Part shown: positions 16,867 to 25,976 of the stretch, piece after piece | Layout of the letters: each line of letters opens with the position of its first letter | How positions within the stretch are numbered: the stretch's first letter is position 1 | Source: Fodinibacter sp963730365 | Lineage (GTDB): Bacteria > Actinomycetota > Actinomycetes > Actinomycetales > Dermatophilaceae | Direction: 5' to 3' | DNA: 64,000 bases | NCBI GenBank assembly: GCA_963730365.1 | Contig: CAVSRM010000003.1 | Coordinates: 372,001-436,000 of the forward strand | Made by a program: the position numbers and the translations under genes | The notes under the pieces: generated by a model | Told to the model about the DNA's origin: nothing | Database searches by the model: none | Seen by the model: only the letters and a program-made list of their open reading frames with translations

Positions 16867-17864
16867 TGGCGGGGTTCGCCACCGAGACGGCCACGGCCCG
16901 GCTCTCCAGGCTGCTCACCATGGTCCCCTGGCTCGTCAACCGCCAGGGCATCGACGTGCAGCAGGCGGCCGATGACCTCGGCGTCAGCGTCGAGCAGCTC
17001 GAGGCCGACCTCAACCTGCTCTTCCTCTGCGGGTACGGCCAGATGCCCGACGAGCTCATCGAGGCGGACTGGGAGGGCGGCCGAGTGTTCCTCGGCAATG
17101 CCGACAGCATCGCCCGCCCCCTCCGGCTCGGGGTCGACGAGGCAGTGACTCTCATCGTGGGCCTGCGCGCGCTGCGGGAGGTGCCCGGCCTGGCCGAGCG
17201 CGACGCCCTCGACCGCGCCCTGAGCAAGCTCGAGGCCGCTGCAGGATCGGCCGCCGCCCCCGCGTCACGAGTGCGGGCGGCGATGACCGACGACGCGGCG
17301 CCGGAGGTCCTCGCCACCCTGCGCGCCGCGGTGTCCGCCCACCGGAGGGTGCACCTGCGCTACCTCGTTCCCGCCCGGGACGAGGCCACGGAGCGCGACG
17401 TCGACCCGATGCGGGTGGTCCACCTCGACGGTCACTGGTACCTCGAGGGCTGGTGCCACCGGGCCGTGGCCACGCGGATGTTCCGGGTGGACCGCATCGA
17501 GGACGCCGGGGTGCTCGACCTCGACGGGACACCGCCGGAGCAGGCCCACCAGCGGGACCTGAGCGCCGGCACCTTCCAGCCCGGCCCGGATGACCTCGCG
17601 GTCACCGTGCGGTTGCTCCCGGGGGCGACCTGGGTCAGCGACTACTACCCGGTCGAGTCGGTCCGCGACGTCGCGGGCGGGGACGGCGGCGGCCAGGTCG
17701 TCACGCTGCGCACGGCCGACACCGCCTGGCTGCTGCGGTTGGTCCTCAGGCTCGGCGGACGCGCGGTCGTCCTCGATCCGCCCGAGGTCGCGGCGAAGGT
17801 GCGCGGCGAAGCGCTGAAGGCTCTCGCGGCCTACGACCGCCCGCTGCACGAGGACGGTCGCTGA
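16866..17864 (+). CDS. pafC: WYL-domain transcriptional regulator PafC
   Basis: 332-residue partner of PafB. An N-terminal helix-turn-helix region (TARLSRLLTMVPWLVNRQGIDVQQAADDLGV) is followed by a WYL domain with VVHLDGHWYLEGWCH around residues 180-195 and a C-terminal extension. In mycobacteria PafB and PafC form a heterodimer that changes promoter recognition after replication stress. The start codon overlaps the pafB stop by one base. A small membrane protein gene begins one base after the stop, making a continuous pafB-pafC-orf-tatA-tatC run. Confidence 0.94.
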   Translation: MAGFATETATARLSRLLTMVPWLVNRQGIDVQQAADDLGVSVEQLEADLNLLFLCGYGQMPDELIEADWEGGRVFLGNADSIARPLRLGVDEAVTLIVGLRALREVPGLAERDALDRALSKLEAAAGSAAAPASRVRAAMTDDAAPEVLATLRAAVSAHRRVHLRYLVPARDEATERDVDPMRVVHLDGHWYLEGWCHRAVATRMFRVDRIEDAGVLDLDGTPPEQAHQRDLSAGTFQPGPDDLAVTVRLLPGATWVSDYYPVESVRDVAGGDGGGQVVTLRTADTAWLLRLVLRLGGRAVVLDPPEVAAKVRGEALKALAAYDRPLHEDGR

Positions 17865-17865
17865 C

Positions 17866-18180
17866 GTGCTGCCGTGGTGGGGTTGGGTGATCTTCTGGGT
17901 GGTGCTCCTCCTCGTGGCTGCCGGCGTGCTGGGGTGGCTCTCCTGGCGCGTGTGGGGCAAGGCGCGACTGCTCATGGCGGAGCTGCAGCGAGCGAGCGCC
18001 GCCCTGGCCGAGCTCGAGACCCGCGTCGGCGAGCTCGACGACGCCCTCCCGCCGCCGACGGCCGTCACACAGGATCCGTCCAGACTCCGGGAGGATCATC
18101 GCCGTCAGCGCGACGCGGCATCCGCGGAGCGGGAGAAGCGCCGCGCTGAGCGCCTGCCTCCGTGGGCGCGCGTACACTGA
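17866..18180 (+). CDS. Small single-pass membrane protein
   Basis: 104 residues: one N-terminal transmembrane helix (roughly residues 3-28, tryptophan-rich) and a cytoplasmic part with heptad-like alanine/leucine/glutamate sequence predicting a coiled coil (about 36-60), then a basic arginine-rich tail. I do not recognise a named family. The GTG starts one base after the pafC stop, so it is likely translated with pafBC. Its 3' end carries the TACACT hexamer that may drive tatA. Topology resembles TatB-like or septum-associated coiled-coil proteins, but no motif supports either. Confidence 0.75.
   Translation: MLPWWGWVIFWVVLLLVAAGVLGWLSWRVWGKARLLMAELQRASAALAELETRVGELDDALPPPTAVTQDPSRLREDHRRQRDAASAEREKRRAERLPPWARVH
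18173..18178 (+). promoter_or_regulatory. Candidate -10 for tatA-tatC
   Basis: TACACT at the very end of the preceding gene; a start near 18185 would give a ~31-base leader containing AAGGGG (18201-18206). Confidence 0.45.
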
Positions 18181-18215
18181 TCACGAATCATCACCAGACA
18201 AAGGGGTTGACCCAC

Positions 18216-18524
18216 ATGGGCCGCATCGGACCCACCGAGATCATCATCATCGCGGTGCTCCTCATCGTCATCTTCGGCTGGAAGCGACTGCCGGATGCCG
18301 CGCGCAGCCTGGGGCGGTCCGCCCGGGTGTTCAAGTCCGAGGTCGACGAGATGAAGCGCGACAACGAGGCCAACAAGGCCACCTCCGAGGCGTCATCGGA
18401 GACGGTCCGCAGCGAGTCGATCGAGAAGGACCGCTCGACCGGCACCACGATCCCCACCACCGACGGCAACGCCGTCCACGAGAAGGCCCCCCGGACTGAC
18501 AACCAGTCCGGCCCGGTCGCCTGA
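18216..18524 (+). CDS. tatA: Twin-arginine translocase subunit TatA
   Basis: 102-residue pore-forming component of the Tat pathway, which exports folded proteins. The N-terminal helix GPTEIIIIAVLLIVIFGWKRLPDAARSLG ends in the FGxKRLP hinge and is followed by an amphipathic helix and a disordered acidic/polar tail. The ATG at 18216 is chosen because it begins the family's MGRIGPTEI pattern and has AAGGGG nine bases upstream; an upstream in-frame GTG would add an implausible 18-residue polar extension. tatC follows 18 bases downstream. No tatB-like gene is adjacent, so TatA may be bifunctional or TatB lies elsewhere. Confidence 0.95.
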   Translation: MGRIGPTEIIIIAVLLIVIFGWKRLPDAARSLGRSARVFKSEVDEMKRDNEANKATSEASSETVRSESIEKDRSTGTTIPTTDGNAVHEKAPRTDNQSGPVA

Positions 18525-18542
18525 GCCACACCTCCGCCTTCG

Positions 18543-19355
18543 ATGGCCCGATTGCGCCGACGCCCTCGCGACCCCGAGGGCAGGATGACGCTGGGGGACC
18601 ACTTCCGGGAGTTCCGTCGCCGGCTCTTCGTCTCGGCGGCCTCGGTGCTCGTCGCAGCAATCGTCGCCGGGTTCTACTACGACCAGGTCTTCGCGTTCCT
18701 GCAGGCGCCCTTCGTTGACTACAAGGACGCCAACCCCGAGAGCCTGATCAGTCTCAACTTCGGTGAGGCCACGTCGGCGCTGTCCAACTTGATCAGCCTG
18801 TCGATCTTCGTCGGGGTGGTCGTGTCGAGCCCGGTGTGGCTCTACCAGGCCTGGGCCTTCATCGTGCCCGGCCTGACCACGAAGGAGAAGCGGATCTCCC
18901 TGGCCTTCGTGGGCTCGATCGTGCCGCTCTTCCTCGCCGGCTGCTACCTCGCGTACACGATCCTGCCGCAGTCCCTCGCCATCCTCTACGGCATCAGCCC
19001 GGCGGGGACGTCGAACATCCAGCAGGTGTCGATGTACTTCGCCTTCGTCACCCGCTTCATCCTCGTCTTCGGGCTGGGGTTCCTCTTCCCCGTCGTGCTC
19101 GTCGCCCTCAACGTGGTGGGCATCATGCCGGCGAGCCGGTTGATCAAGGGGTGGCGCGTCGCCGTCGTCCTCATCTTCGTGTTCGCCGCCGTGGCCACCC
19201 CGACGGCGGACCCCTTCACGATGTTCGTGTTCGCGGCGCCGCTCACCGCGCTCTACTTCGGCGCGTGGCTCGTCTGCCGGGTCCTCGACAAGCGCAAGGA
19301 GAAGTCGCGGCCGGACTGGCTCGACGTCGACGACACCGAGGCCTCCGCGCTCTGA
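18543..19355 (+). CDS. tatC: Twin-arginine translocase subunit TatC
   Basis: 270-residue polytopic receptor that recognises the twin-arginine signal peptide. MTLGDHFREFRRRLFVS is the conserved cytoplasmic N-terminus that contacts the RR motif; six transmembrane segments follow, with FPVVLVALNVVGI and VFAAVATPTADPF as family signatures. Residues 1-14 precede the conserved methionine; an alternative internal ATG (residue 15) would still give a complete protein. Convergent with the AspT-like carrier gene, whose stop is only 15 bases away. Confidence 0.96.
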   Translation: MARLRRRPRDPEGRMTLGDHFREFRRRLFVSAASVLVAAIVAGFYYDQVFAFLQAPFVDYKDANPESLISLNFGEATSALSNLISLSIFVGVVVSSPVWLYQAWAFIVPGLTTKEKRISLAFVGSIVPLFLAGCYLAYTILPQSLAILYGISPAGTSNIQQVSMYFAFVTRFILVFGLGFLFPVVLVALNVVGIMPASRLIKGWRVAVVLIFVFAAVATPTADPFTMFVFAAPLTALYFGAWLVCRVLDKRKEKSRPDWLDVDDTEASAL

Positions 19356-19370
19356 CCCCGCTGCCGCCGC

Positions 19371-20963
19371 TCAGCCGAGGCCGGCGAGCACCTGGGCCAC
19401 GATGATCTTGACGATCATCGCCACGGGGTAGACCAGGGCGTACCCGACCCCGACGCGGGTGTCGTGCCCGCTCCGCTCGTCGACGAAGGCGAGCACCGCC
19501 GGCTGGGTCTGCGCCCCGGCCACCGCCCCGGCCGTCTCCAGCCAGGGCAGCCCACTCACGGTGTGCAGGGCGAGAATGAGCAGCACACCCGCCAGCAGCG
19601 TCATGGCGAGCCCGAGCAGCAGGATGTTCCACCCCTCGCCGGAGCCAAGAGCCGCACCGATGTGCTGTCCCGCCCGCACGCCCGCGAACGCCAGGAACGT
19701 CACCATGCCCAGCGCCGAGAGGGACTGGGCCGCGCCGTGCGACATCGAGGTGACGACCGGGCCGATGCGCCCGACGCGCCCGAACACGAGACCGACGAGC
19801 AGGGTGCCGGCAGCCGCACCCACGGCGAACCCGCCCCCCGGCAGGGGGATGTACACCATGCCGACGGCCAGGCCGACCGAGAGCCCCAGCGCGAGCCCAC
19901 CGACGTTGATGTCGGACATCCCGCGGTCGCTGTCGCCCAGGTGCGAGGTCACCTCGGACATCCGGTCGCCGGGAGCGATGACCCGGAGCCGGTCGCCCAT
20001 CTGCAGCACGAACGTGTCGTGGACGACGAGGTCCAGGTCGCCGCGGCGTACCCGGCTGACCCGCGCGCCGTAGCGCCTCGCCAGCTCCAGCTCCCCGATG
20101 GTGTGACCGGCCAGCGCCGTGTTCGAGAGCGTGACGCGACGGAAGTCGACCTCCCGACGGTCCGCGACGATGTCGTGCGAGGAGGTGTGCCCGAGCAGGG
20201 CGGACACCTCCTCGAGGAGTGGGCGCGAGCCCACGACCGTGAGGAGGTCGCCCGCGGCCAGCGCCTGGTCGGGTGGGGGAACGGTCGTGGGGTTGGCCTC
20301 GTACTCGGTCTTGACCCGGGAGACGCTGATCCGGTGGTCGTAGCGAGCCGTCAGCTCTCCCACGGTGAGGTGGGGCTCCAGCTCGACCCTGATCGTGAGG
20401 TGCTCCACGCCCTCGCGCCGGGGCTCGGCGCCCGGTCGGTTCAGCGCCCACGCCGAGATCGCCAGCATGACGAGGACCCCACCGAGGTAGGTGATGGAGT
20501 ATCCGATCGTCGGGCCGGCGGCCTCCCCGGCCCGGGCCGACGCGGCCGCCAGGGCCGGGGTGTTCGTCAGGGACCCCGCGTAGGCCCCCGCGACCACGGG
20601 GCCGGGCAGGTCGAGGAGTCGGCCCCCGACCGCCGTGGCCACGCCGACGAGCACGAGGGCCACGGCGGTGAGCACCATCTGGACCCACCCCCGCCGCAAC
20701 GAGGCGAAGAACTGGGGGCCGGCCACGACGCCGACCGTGTACGTGAAGAGCACGAGGCCAAAGGTGCCGACCGCCTCGGACACCTCGAGCTCGACGCCGG
20801 TGGACGTGGCCCAGGCGGAGAGACCGAGGGCAGCGAAGAGAACGGCCGCCGGCCCGAGGTGCACGCCCCCGACCCGCACCGACCCCAGCGCGGCACCCAG
20901 GGCGAGAAGCACCGCAAGGAGGAGCAGGGGGGCCCCGGCGAGCAGCTCGAATGTCGGCGTCAT
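19371..20963 (-). CDS. AspT/YidE/YbjL-family membrane transporter
   Basis: 530 residues. Two hydrophobic halves, each about five helices, flank two TrkA-C-like cytoplasmic domains (about residues 190-350): the duplicated architecture of the aspartate-alanine exchanger family. Repeated family motifs include VGVVAGPQFF and GAYAGSLTNTPALAAA in the first half, and GGFAVGAAAGTLLVGLVFG and GAVAGAQTQPAVLAF in the second. Substrate unknown; AspT exchanges aspartate for alanine. The ATG at 20963 begins MTPTFELLAGAPLLLL, directly before the first helix; longer readings upstream lack coding character. Divergent from the lipid kinase gene across 88 bases. Confidence 0.88.
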   Translation of the reverse strand: MTPTFELLAGAPLLLLAVLLALGAALGSVRVGGVHLGPAAVLFAALGLSAWATSTGVELEVSEAVGTFGLVLFTYTVGVVAGPQFFASLRRGWVQMVLTAVALVLVGVATAVGGRLLDLPGPVVAGAYAGSLTNTPALAAASARAGEAAGPTIGYSITYLGGVLVMLAISAWALNRPGAEPRREGVEHLTIRVELEPHLTVGELTARYDHRISVSRVKTEYEANPTTVPPPDQALAAGDLLTVVGSRPLLEEVSALLGHTSSHDIVADRREVDFRRVTLSNTALAGHTIGELELARRYGARVSRVRRGDLDLVVHDTFVLQMGDRLRVIAPGDRMSEVTSHLGDSDRGMSDINVGGLALGLSVGLAVGMVYIPLPGGGFAVGAAAGTLLVGLVFGRVGRIGPVVTSMSHGAAQSLSALGMVTFLAFAGVRAGQHIGAALGSGEGWNILLLGLAMTLLAGVLLILALHTVSGLPWLETAGAVAGAQTQPAVLAFVDERSGHDTRVGVGYALVYPVAMIVKIIVAQVLAGLG

Positions 20964-21038
20964 CCGTGAAGCGTGCCACCTCTGCCCGTCCGGGACGGGT
21001 CGGTGTCCAGAACCCCGGTGGCGCGAGCGGTCCCGGGA

Positions 21039-21044
21039 TATCCT
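21039..21044 (+). promoter_or_regulatory. Leaderless-type -10 for lipid kinase
   Basis: TATCCT, seven bases before the ATG at 21052. Confidence 0.55.
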
Positions 21045-21051
21045 TCGCGCC

Positions 21052-21942
21052 ATGGCGACGCGGCTCGGGCTCATCGTCAACCCCACATCGGGCAAGAACA
21101 CCGGGTCGCTCATCGGCACCCGGGCCCTCACCCTGTTGCGGTCCGCAGGCGTCGACATCCTCGACCTGAGCGCGGCCGATGCACGCAGCGCGATGGAGCA
21201 GGGCCGGGCGGCGATCGGCTCCGGCCGGATCGACCGGCTCGTCGTCGCCGGGGGCGACGGCATGGTGCACCTCGGGGCCAACCTGTGCGCAGGCACGGGT
21301 GTCCCCCTCGGCGTCGTCGCGGCCGGCACCGGCAACGACATCGCCCGTGAGCTCGGGCTCCCGGTACGCGACGCCGAGGAGGCGGTCGAGCGGATCCTCG
21401 CGGGCCGGACCCGCACGGTCGACCTGGCCCGGCGAACCGCCGCCGAGGGGGAGCACCGGTGGTTCGCCGGGGTGCTGGCAGCAGGCTTCGACGCGGTCGT
21501 CAACGAGCGCGCCAACCGCTGGCGGTGGCCCCGGGGACCGATGCGGTACAACCTGGCCGTGCTCCGTGAGCTGCCGGTGTTCCGTCCCATCCCGTACGTG
21601 CTCGAGCTCGACGGACGCCGGACGGAGACCGACGCGATGCTGGTCGCCGTCGGTAACGGCCCGGCCTACGGAGGGGGAATGCGGGTCACCCCCGAGGCGT
21701 CCCTCGACGACGGACTTCTCGACGTCCTGATCCTGCACGGGGTGTCGACCCTCGAGTTCCTCCGGGTCTTCCCCAAGGTGTTCAAGGGTACCCACACCGA
21801 CCATCCCGCGGTGGAGATCCTGCGGGCCCGCGAGGTGCGGCTCGAGGCCACCGGCATCGTCACCTATGCCGACGGCGAGCGGTTCGGTGCGCTGCCGATG
21901 AGCCTGGAGGCCGTGCCGGGCGCGCTGACCATCCTGGCCTGA
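21052..21942 (+). CDS. Diacylglycerol kinase-family lipid kinase
   Basis: 296-residue DAGK catalytic-domain protein that phosphorylates a lipid hydroxyl with ATP. Motifs: LIVNPTSGKN at the start, the nucleotide-binding VVAGGDGMVHLGAN, and GVVAAGTGNDIAREL. The usual GGDGT appears as GGDGM, a conservative change seen in some members. The likely role is diacylglycerol recycling for phospholipid synthesis, or mannoside/sphingoid phosphorylation; substrate not determinable. ATG chosen from the TATCCT hexamer seven bases upstream. A helicase gene follows after 21 bases. Confidence 0.88.
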   Translation: MATRLGLIVNPTSGKNTGSLIGTRALTLLRSAGVDILDLSAADARSAMEQGRAAIGSGRIDRLVVAGGDGMVHLGANLCAGTGVPLGVVAAGTGNDIARELGLPVRDAEEAVERILAGRTRTVDLARRTAAEGEHRWFAGVLAAGFDAVVNERANRWRWPRGPMRYNLAVLRELPVFRPIPYVLELDGRRTETDAMLVAVGNGPAYGGGMRVTPEASLDDGLLDVLILHGVSTLEFLRVFPKVFKGTHTDHPAVEILRAREVRLEATGIVTYADGERFGALPMSLEAVPGALTILA

Positions 21943-21951
21943 CCGCTGACG

Positions 21952-21957
21952 TAGCCT
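21952..21957 (+). promoter_or_regulatory. Leaderless-type -10 for helY-like helicase
   Basis: TAGCCT, six bases before the ATG at 21964. Confidence 0.5.
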
Positions 21958-21963
21958 GAGGCC

Positions 21964-24798
21964 ATGTCCAGCCCCGCCGAGCGGTATGCCGCTGCTGCGG
22001 CCCGGAACCGTCGCGAACGCCTCGAGCTCGGCAGGTTCATCGCCGGCCTCGACTTCCCCCTCGACGACTTCCAGACCCGGGCCTGCGAAGCGGTCGAGGC
22101 CGGCAAGGGGGTGCTCGTGGCGGCGCCGACGGGCGCCGGGAAGACCATCGTGGGGGAGTTCGCCGTGCACCTGGCCCTCGCCACCGGGCGCAAGGCCTTC
22201 TACACGACCCCGATCAAGGCACTCTCCAACCAGAAGTACCACGACCTGGCCGCCGTGCACGGCACGGACAAGGTCGGCCTGCTCACCGGGGACTCCTCGG
22301 TCAACGGCGAGGCCCCGGTCGTCGTCATGACCACCGAGGTGCTGCGGAACATGATGTACGCGGGGTCCCGCACCCTCGACGGGCTCGGCTTCGTCGTGAT
22401 GGACGAGGTCCACTACCTCGCCGACCGCTTCCGTGGAGCCGTCTGGGAGGAGGTGATCATCCACCTGCCCGAGCACGTGCAGGTGGTCTCCCTCTCGGCG
22501 ACGGTGAGCAACGCCGAGGAGTTCGGGGACTGGCTCGCCGAGGTGCGGGGCAATCACGAGGTCGTCGTCACGGAGCACCGACCGGTGCCGCTCTACCAGC
22601 ACATGCTCGTCGGCACGACGATGTTCGACCTGTTCGCGGGCAACCGCATCGACCCCGACCTGCTCGCCGCCATCCGGGCCGCGGAGCAGCGGGGCCGCGT
22701 CGATGACGCGCCGCGCGGTGCCGGCGGGGGAGGCCCCCGGTCGCGGCACCAGCGCGGCCGCGGCGGCGGCCGGCGCGGCTCCCAGGGTGGACCGCGCGGA
22801 GGTGGCCGTGGCCCCGGCGGGGGTGCGGGGGGCCGGGGGTTCGCTCGCGGCGGTCGGCCCGGTGGTGGAGCGACCCGCGCCGAGGTCATCGAGGAGCTCG
22901 ACCGCGACGGACTGCTGCCGGCGATCACGTTCATCTTCAGCCGGGTGGGGTGCGAGGCCGCCGTGGGACAACTGCTCGCCGCGGGCACCCGGCTGATCCC
23001 CGACCGCGAGGGGCTGCGCATCCGCCGACACGTCGAGGAGCGGGTCGAAGCCCTCGCCGACGAGGACCTCACGGTGCTCGGCTACTTCGACTTCGTCGAA
23101 GGCCTCTCACGGGGGTTCGCCGCGCACCACGCCGGGATGCTCCCGCTGTTCCGCGAGATCGTCGAGGAGCTGTTCACCGAGGGCCGCATCCGCGGGGTCT
23201 TCGCCACCGAGACGCTCGCGCTGGGCATCAACATGCCGGCCCGCACCGTGGTCCTCGAGAAGCTCGTGAAGTTCAACGGCGAGGCCCACGTGGACATCAC
23301 CCCCGCCGAGTACACCCAGCTCACCGGGCGCGCCGGACGACGGGGCATCGACATCGAGGGACACGCCGTCGTCCAGTGGGCCCGTGGTGTGGACCCGATG
23401 GCGGTCGGAGGGCTCGCCTCGGCCCGCACCTACCCGCTGCGCTCGAGCTTCCGACCCACGTACAACATGGCCGTCAACCTCGTCGCCCAGGTGGGACGCG
23501 AGGTGGCCCGCGAGATCCTCGAGACGTCGTTCGCCCAGTTCCAGGCGGACCGGGCCGTCGTGGGCATCGCCACGAAGGTGCGCCGCAACGAGGAAGGCCT
23601 CGAGGGCTACGCGGAGGGCATGCACTGCGACCTGGGGGACTTCCGCGAGTACGCCGCACTCCGCCGGTCCCTCGCCGACGCCCAGAAGGACGGCGCCAAG
23701 GCGCGCTCGGCCTCGCGGCGTGCCCAGGCCGCGATGTCGCTCGAGGCGCTGAAGATCGGGGACGTCATCCGGATCCCCACCGGTCGCCGCGCCGGCTGGG
23801 CCGTGGTCGTCCAACCCTCGCGCGGGGGTCGCGGCACGCCCACCGGCCCGGCGGTCGTCACGGAGGACAAGCAGTTCCGACGACTCACCCTCGTCGACGT
23901 CCCCGAACCCGTCGAGGCCATGGCGCAGGTCAAGGTGCCGCCGCAGTTCAACCCGAAGTCACCGAAGTCCCGCCGCGACCTCGCCACCTCCCTGCGGATC
24001 GCCACGCCACGGGGCACGGAGGACTCACCGAAGCGCCGGGCCCGCGACATCCCGCCCGGCGAACCCGAGCACGTCGCGCGGATGCGAGCCGAGCTCAAGG
24101 CCCATCCGTGCCACCAGTGCCCCAGGCGGGAGGACCACGCTCGGTGGGCGGAGCGGTGGTGGCGGCTCAAGCGCGAGACCGTTGGCCTGCAGCGCAGGAT
24201 CGAGGGGCGCACGAACACCGTGGCGCGCACCTTCGACCGGATCTGCGACGCCCTGGAGGCCCTGGGCTACCTCGACGAGGCGGGCACCGTCGTCACCGAG
24301 CGCGGTGAGCGGCTGCGCCGGCTCTACACCGAGAAGGACCTGCTCGCCGCCCAGTGCCTGCGCCACGACGTGTGGAAGCGCCTCGACGCCCCGGGGCTGG
24401 CGGCAGCCGTCTCGGCTCTCGTGCACGAGCCCCGACACGAGGAGGCCGAGGTGTCTCCCCGGATGCCGAACGGGGACGTCGCCGAGGCCATCGCCACGAT
24501 GGAGCGGCTGTGGAGCGAGATCGAGGACCTCGAGACCGAGCACGACCTCCCGTCGACGTCGATGCCCGACGGCGGAATGGCCTGGATGGTGCACCGCTGG
24601 GCCTCGGGCGAGCGGCTCGACACCGTGCTCCGCGGGCAGGACATGGCAGCTGGAGACTTCGTCCGCCGCTGCAAGCAGCTCGTCGACCTCCTCGACCAGG
24701 TCGCCAAGGCGACGACCGACGGCGAGATCCGCCGCACCGCACGACGCGCCATCGACGGGGTGCGCCGCGGCGTCGTCGCGGCGGACCGACTGGACTGA
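21964..24798 (+). CDS. helY: Ski2/Mtr4-like DEAD/DEAH-box RNA helicase (HelY type)
   Basis: 944-residue superfamily 2 helicase. Motif I is APTGAGKT near residue 55, motif II is DEVH (in VMDEVHYLADRF), motif III SATVSN, and the C-terminal RecA fold carries FATETLALGINMPART and the QLTGRAGRRGID motif VI. A long C-terminal part matches the Ski2/HelY rRNA-processing-arch and DSHCT-like regions. Residues about 245-305 are an insertion of glycine and arginine (RGRGGG, RGG, GGRG repeats) between the two RecA folds, resembling eukaryotic RGG boxes that bind RNA. The likely job is RNA unwinding during turnover or ribosome maturation. Start supported by TAGCCT six bases upstream. Convergent with an exonuclease gene 68 bases away. 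Confidence 0.93.
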   Translation: MSSPAERYAAAAARNRRERLELGRFIAGLDFPLDDFQTRACEAVEAGKGVLVAAPTGAGKTIVGEFAVHLALATGRKAFYTTPIKALSNQKYHDLAAVHGTDKVGLLTGDSSVNGEAPVVVMTTEVLRNMMYAGSRTLDGLGFVVMDEVHYLADRFRGAVWEEVIIHLPEHVQVVSLSATVSNAEEFGDWLAEVRGNHEVVVTEHRPVPLYQHMLVGTTMFDLFAGNRIDPDLLAAIRAAEQRGRVDDAPRGAGGGGPRSRHQRGRGGGRRGSQGGPRGGGRGPGGGAGGRGFARGGRPGGGATRAEVIEELDRDGLLPAITFIFSRVGCEAAVGQLLAAGTRLIPDREGLRIRRHVEERVEALADEDLTVLGYFDFVEGLSRGFAAHHAGMLPLFREIVEELFTEGRIRGVFATETLALGINMPARTVVLEKLVKFNGEAHVDITPAEYTQLTGRAGRRGIDIEGHAVVQWARGVDPMAVGGLASARTYPLRSSFRPTYNMAVNLVAQVGREVAREILETSFAQFQADRAVVGIATKVRRNEEGLEGYAEGMHCDLGDFREYAALRRSLADAQKDGAKARSASRRAQAAMSLEALKIGDVIRIPTGRRAGWAVVVQPSRGGRGTPTGPAVVTEDKQFRRLTLVDVPEPVEAMAQVKVPPQFNPKSPKSRRDLATSLRIATPRGTEDSPKRRARDIPPGEPEHVARMRAELKAHPCHQCPRREDHARWAERWWRLKRETVGLQRRIEGRTNTVARTFDRICDALEALGYLDEAGTVVTERGERLRRLYTEKDLLAAQCLRHDVWKRLDAPGLAAAVSALVHEPRHEEAEVSPRMPNGDVAEAIATMERLWSEIEDLETEHDLPSTSMPDGGMAWMVHRWASGERLDTVLRGQDMAAGDFVRRCKQLVDLLDQVAKATTDGEIRRTARRAIDGVRRGVVAADRLD

Positions 24799-24866
24799 CC
24801 TCGACTCCTTGCGCCCAGCCACGCCCGGGAGCGCCTGTGCGGGGTGAGGACGTCGGTGTGGCGCAA

Positions 24867-25814
24867 TCAGTCGGGGATGCCGACCGCGGAGAGCACCCGG
24901 TTGATCGGGTTGGTCACGCCGTAGGTCGAGGCCAGCTCGCTGAGCAACCTGGTGTCGGCAACCCTCGTCGGCAGCGACAGGTCGACGTCCGGGACCGGAG
25001 CGTCGCGGGCGACCCGCACCACAGTGGGCGCGACGTCGAGGTACGCCCCCGCCGCCTCCAGGTTGGTGCGCCGCATCCCCTTGATCGTCGGGTCTCCTCC
25101 CGCGACGGCCGCGCGCAGCCCCGCCAGGGACCCGTGCGCGTCGATGAGCAGGGCGGCGGTCTTGTCACCGATCCCCTTGACCCCGGGCAACCCGTCGCTG
25201 GTGTCGCCGCGCAGCACCGACATGTCGACGTAGAGGTCGCCCGTGGGCACGGCGTAGCGCTCCTGCAGGTAGGCCTGCGTGGCGATGTCGGGGTCGCGGA
25301 CCCCGCCCTTCCCCGTGTACAGCACCCGGATGCCGTTCGCGTCGTCGACGAGCTGGAGGAGGTCACGGTCGCCGGTGACGATGTCCACCGGCATCACGCC
25401 CCGGTGCCGCTCGGTGAGGGTGCCGATGACGTCGTCGGCCTCGAACCCCGGAGCGCCCAGCCGGGCGATGCCGATCGCTTTCAGCGCGTCGCGGATCAGT
25501 GGCACCTGCGGGGTGAGGTCGTCGGGGCTCTCCTCCTGCACCTCGGAACCCTCCACGACCCGGTGGGCCTTGTAGGTCGGGATGAGGTCGACCCGCCACT
25601 GCGGGCGCCAGTCGTCGTCCCAGCACGCGACCAGGTGGGTGGGCCGGTGCGCCGTCACGAGGGTGGCGATCATGTCGAGGAAGCCACGCAATGCGTTGGT
25701 CGGGGTCTCGGTCGGTGACGAGCGCTGGTCCGGGACCCCGAAGAAGGCCCGGAAGTAGAGCGAGGCGCTGTCGAGCAGGAGCAGCTTCTGCGGGCGCGAG
25801 GGGTCCACCGACAT
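24867..25814 (-). CDS. 5'-3' exonuclease, PolA N-terminal-like
   Basis: 315-residue stand-alone flap/5' exonuclease of the family forming the N-terminal domain of DNA polymerase I. Active-site acidic residues are visible in LLLDSASLYFRAFF, VACWDDDWRP, GFEADDVIGTL, IVTGDRDLLQLV and the helix-hairpin-helix region DTSDGLPGVKGIGDKTA. It removes RNA primers or 5' flaps during lagging-strand synthesis and repair. The ATG at 25814 is supported by TAGGCT six bases upstream. Actinobacteria often have such an extra copy besides polA. Nothing unusual in length. Confidence 0.94.
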   Translation of the reverse strand: MSVDPSRPQKLLLLDSASLYFRAFFGVPDQRSSPTETPTNALRGFLDMIATLVTAHRPTHLVACWDDDWRPQWRVDLIPTYKAHRVVEGSEVQEESPDDLTPQVPLIRDALKAIGIARLGAPGFEADDVIGTLTERHRGVMPVDIVTGDRDLLQLVDDANGIRVLYTGKGGVRDPDIATQAYLQERYAVPTGDLYVDMSVLRGDTSDGLPGVKGIGDKTAALLIDAHGSLAGLRAAVAGGDPTIKGMRRTNLEAAGAYLDVAPTVVRVARDAPVPDVDLSLPTRVADTRLLSELASTYGVTNPINRVLSAVGIPD

Positions 25815-25820
25815 GGGCCG

Positions 25821-25826
25821 AGCCTA
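25821..25826 (-). promoter_or_regulatory. Leaderless-type -10 for exonuclease
   Basis: TAGGCT on the minus strand, six bases before the ATG at 25814. Confidence 0.55.
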
Positions 25827-25964
25827 CGCGTGGCGCCGGCATCGAGGAGGCTCCCGACAGGAGCCCGCCCGGCCGGCCACCGACCGCGGCGGGGTGGCGG
25901 GCCCCGTCCGCGACGAGTCCCGATCGTGGGACGAGAAGCCCGTCCCGGCCGAGCCGGCCCGGGC

Positions 25965-25970
25965 TAGGGT
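25965..25970 (+). promoter_or_regulatory. Leaderless-type -10 for Lrp regulator
   Basis: TAGGGT, six bases before the GTG at 25977. Confidence 0.5.
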
Positions 25971-25976
25971 GGGGAC

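Noticed and set aside
19243..23031. A very long open frame opposite tatC, the AspT-like gene, the lipid kinase and helY
   Set aside because: It is the antisense of GC-rich genes with strong third-position bias, reads as Gly/Arg/Pro-rich low-complexity sequence, and conflicts with well-identified genes.
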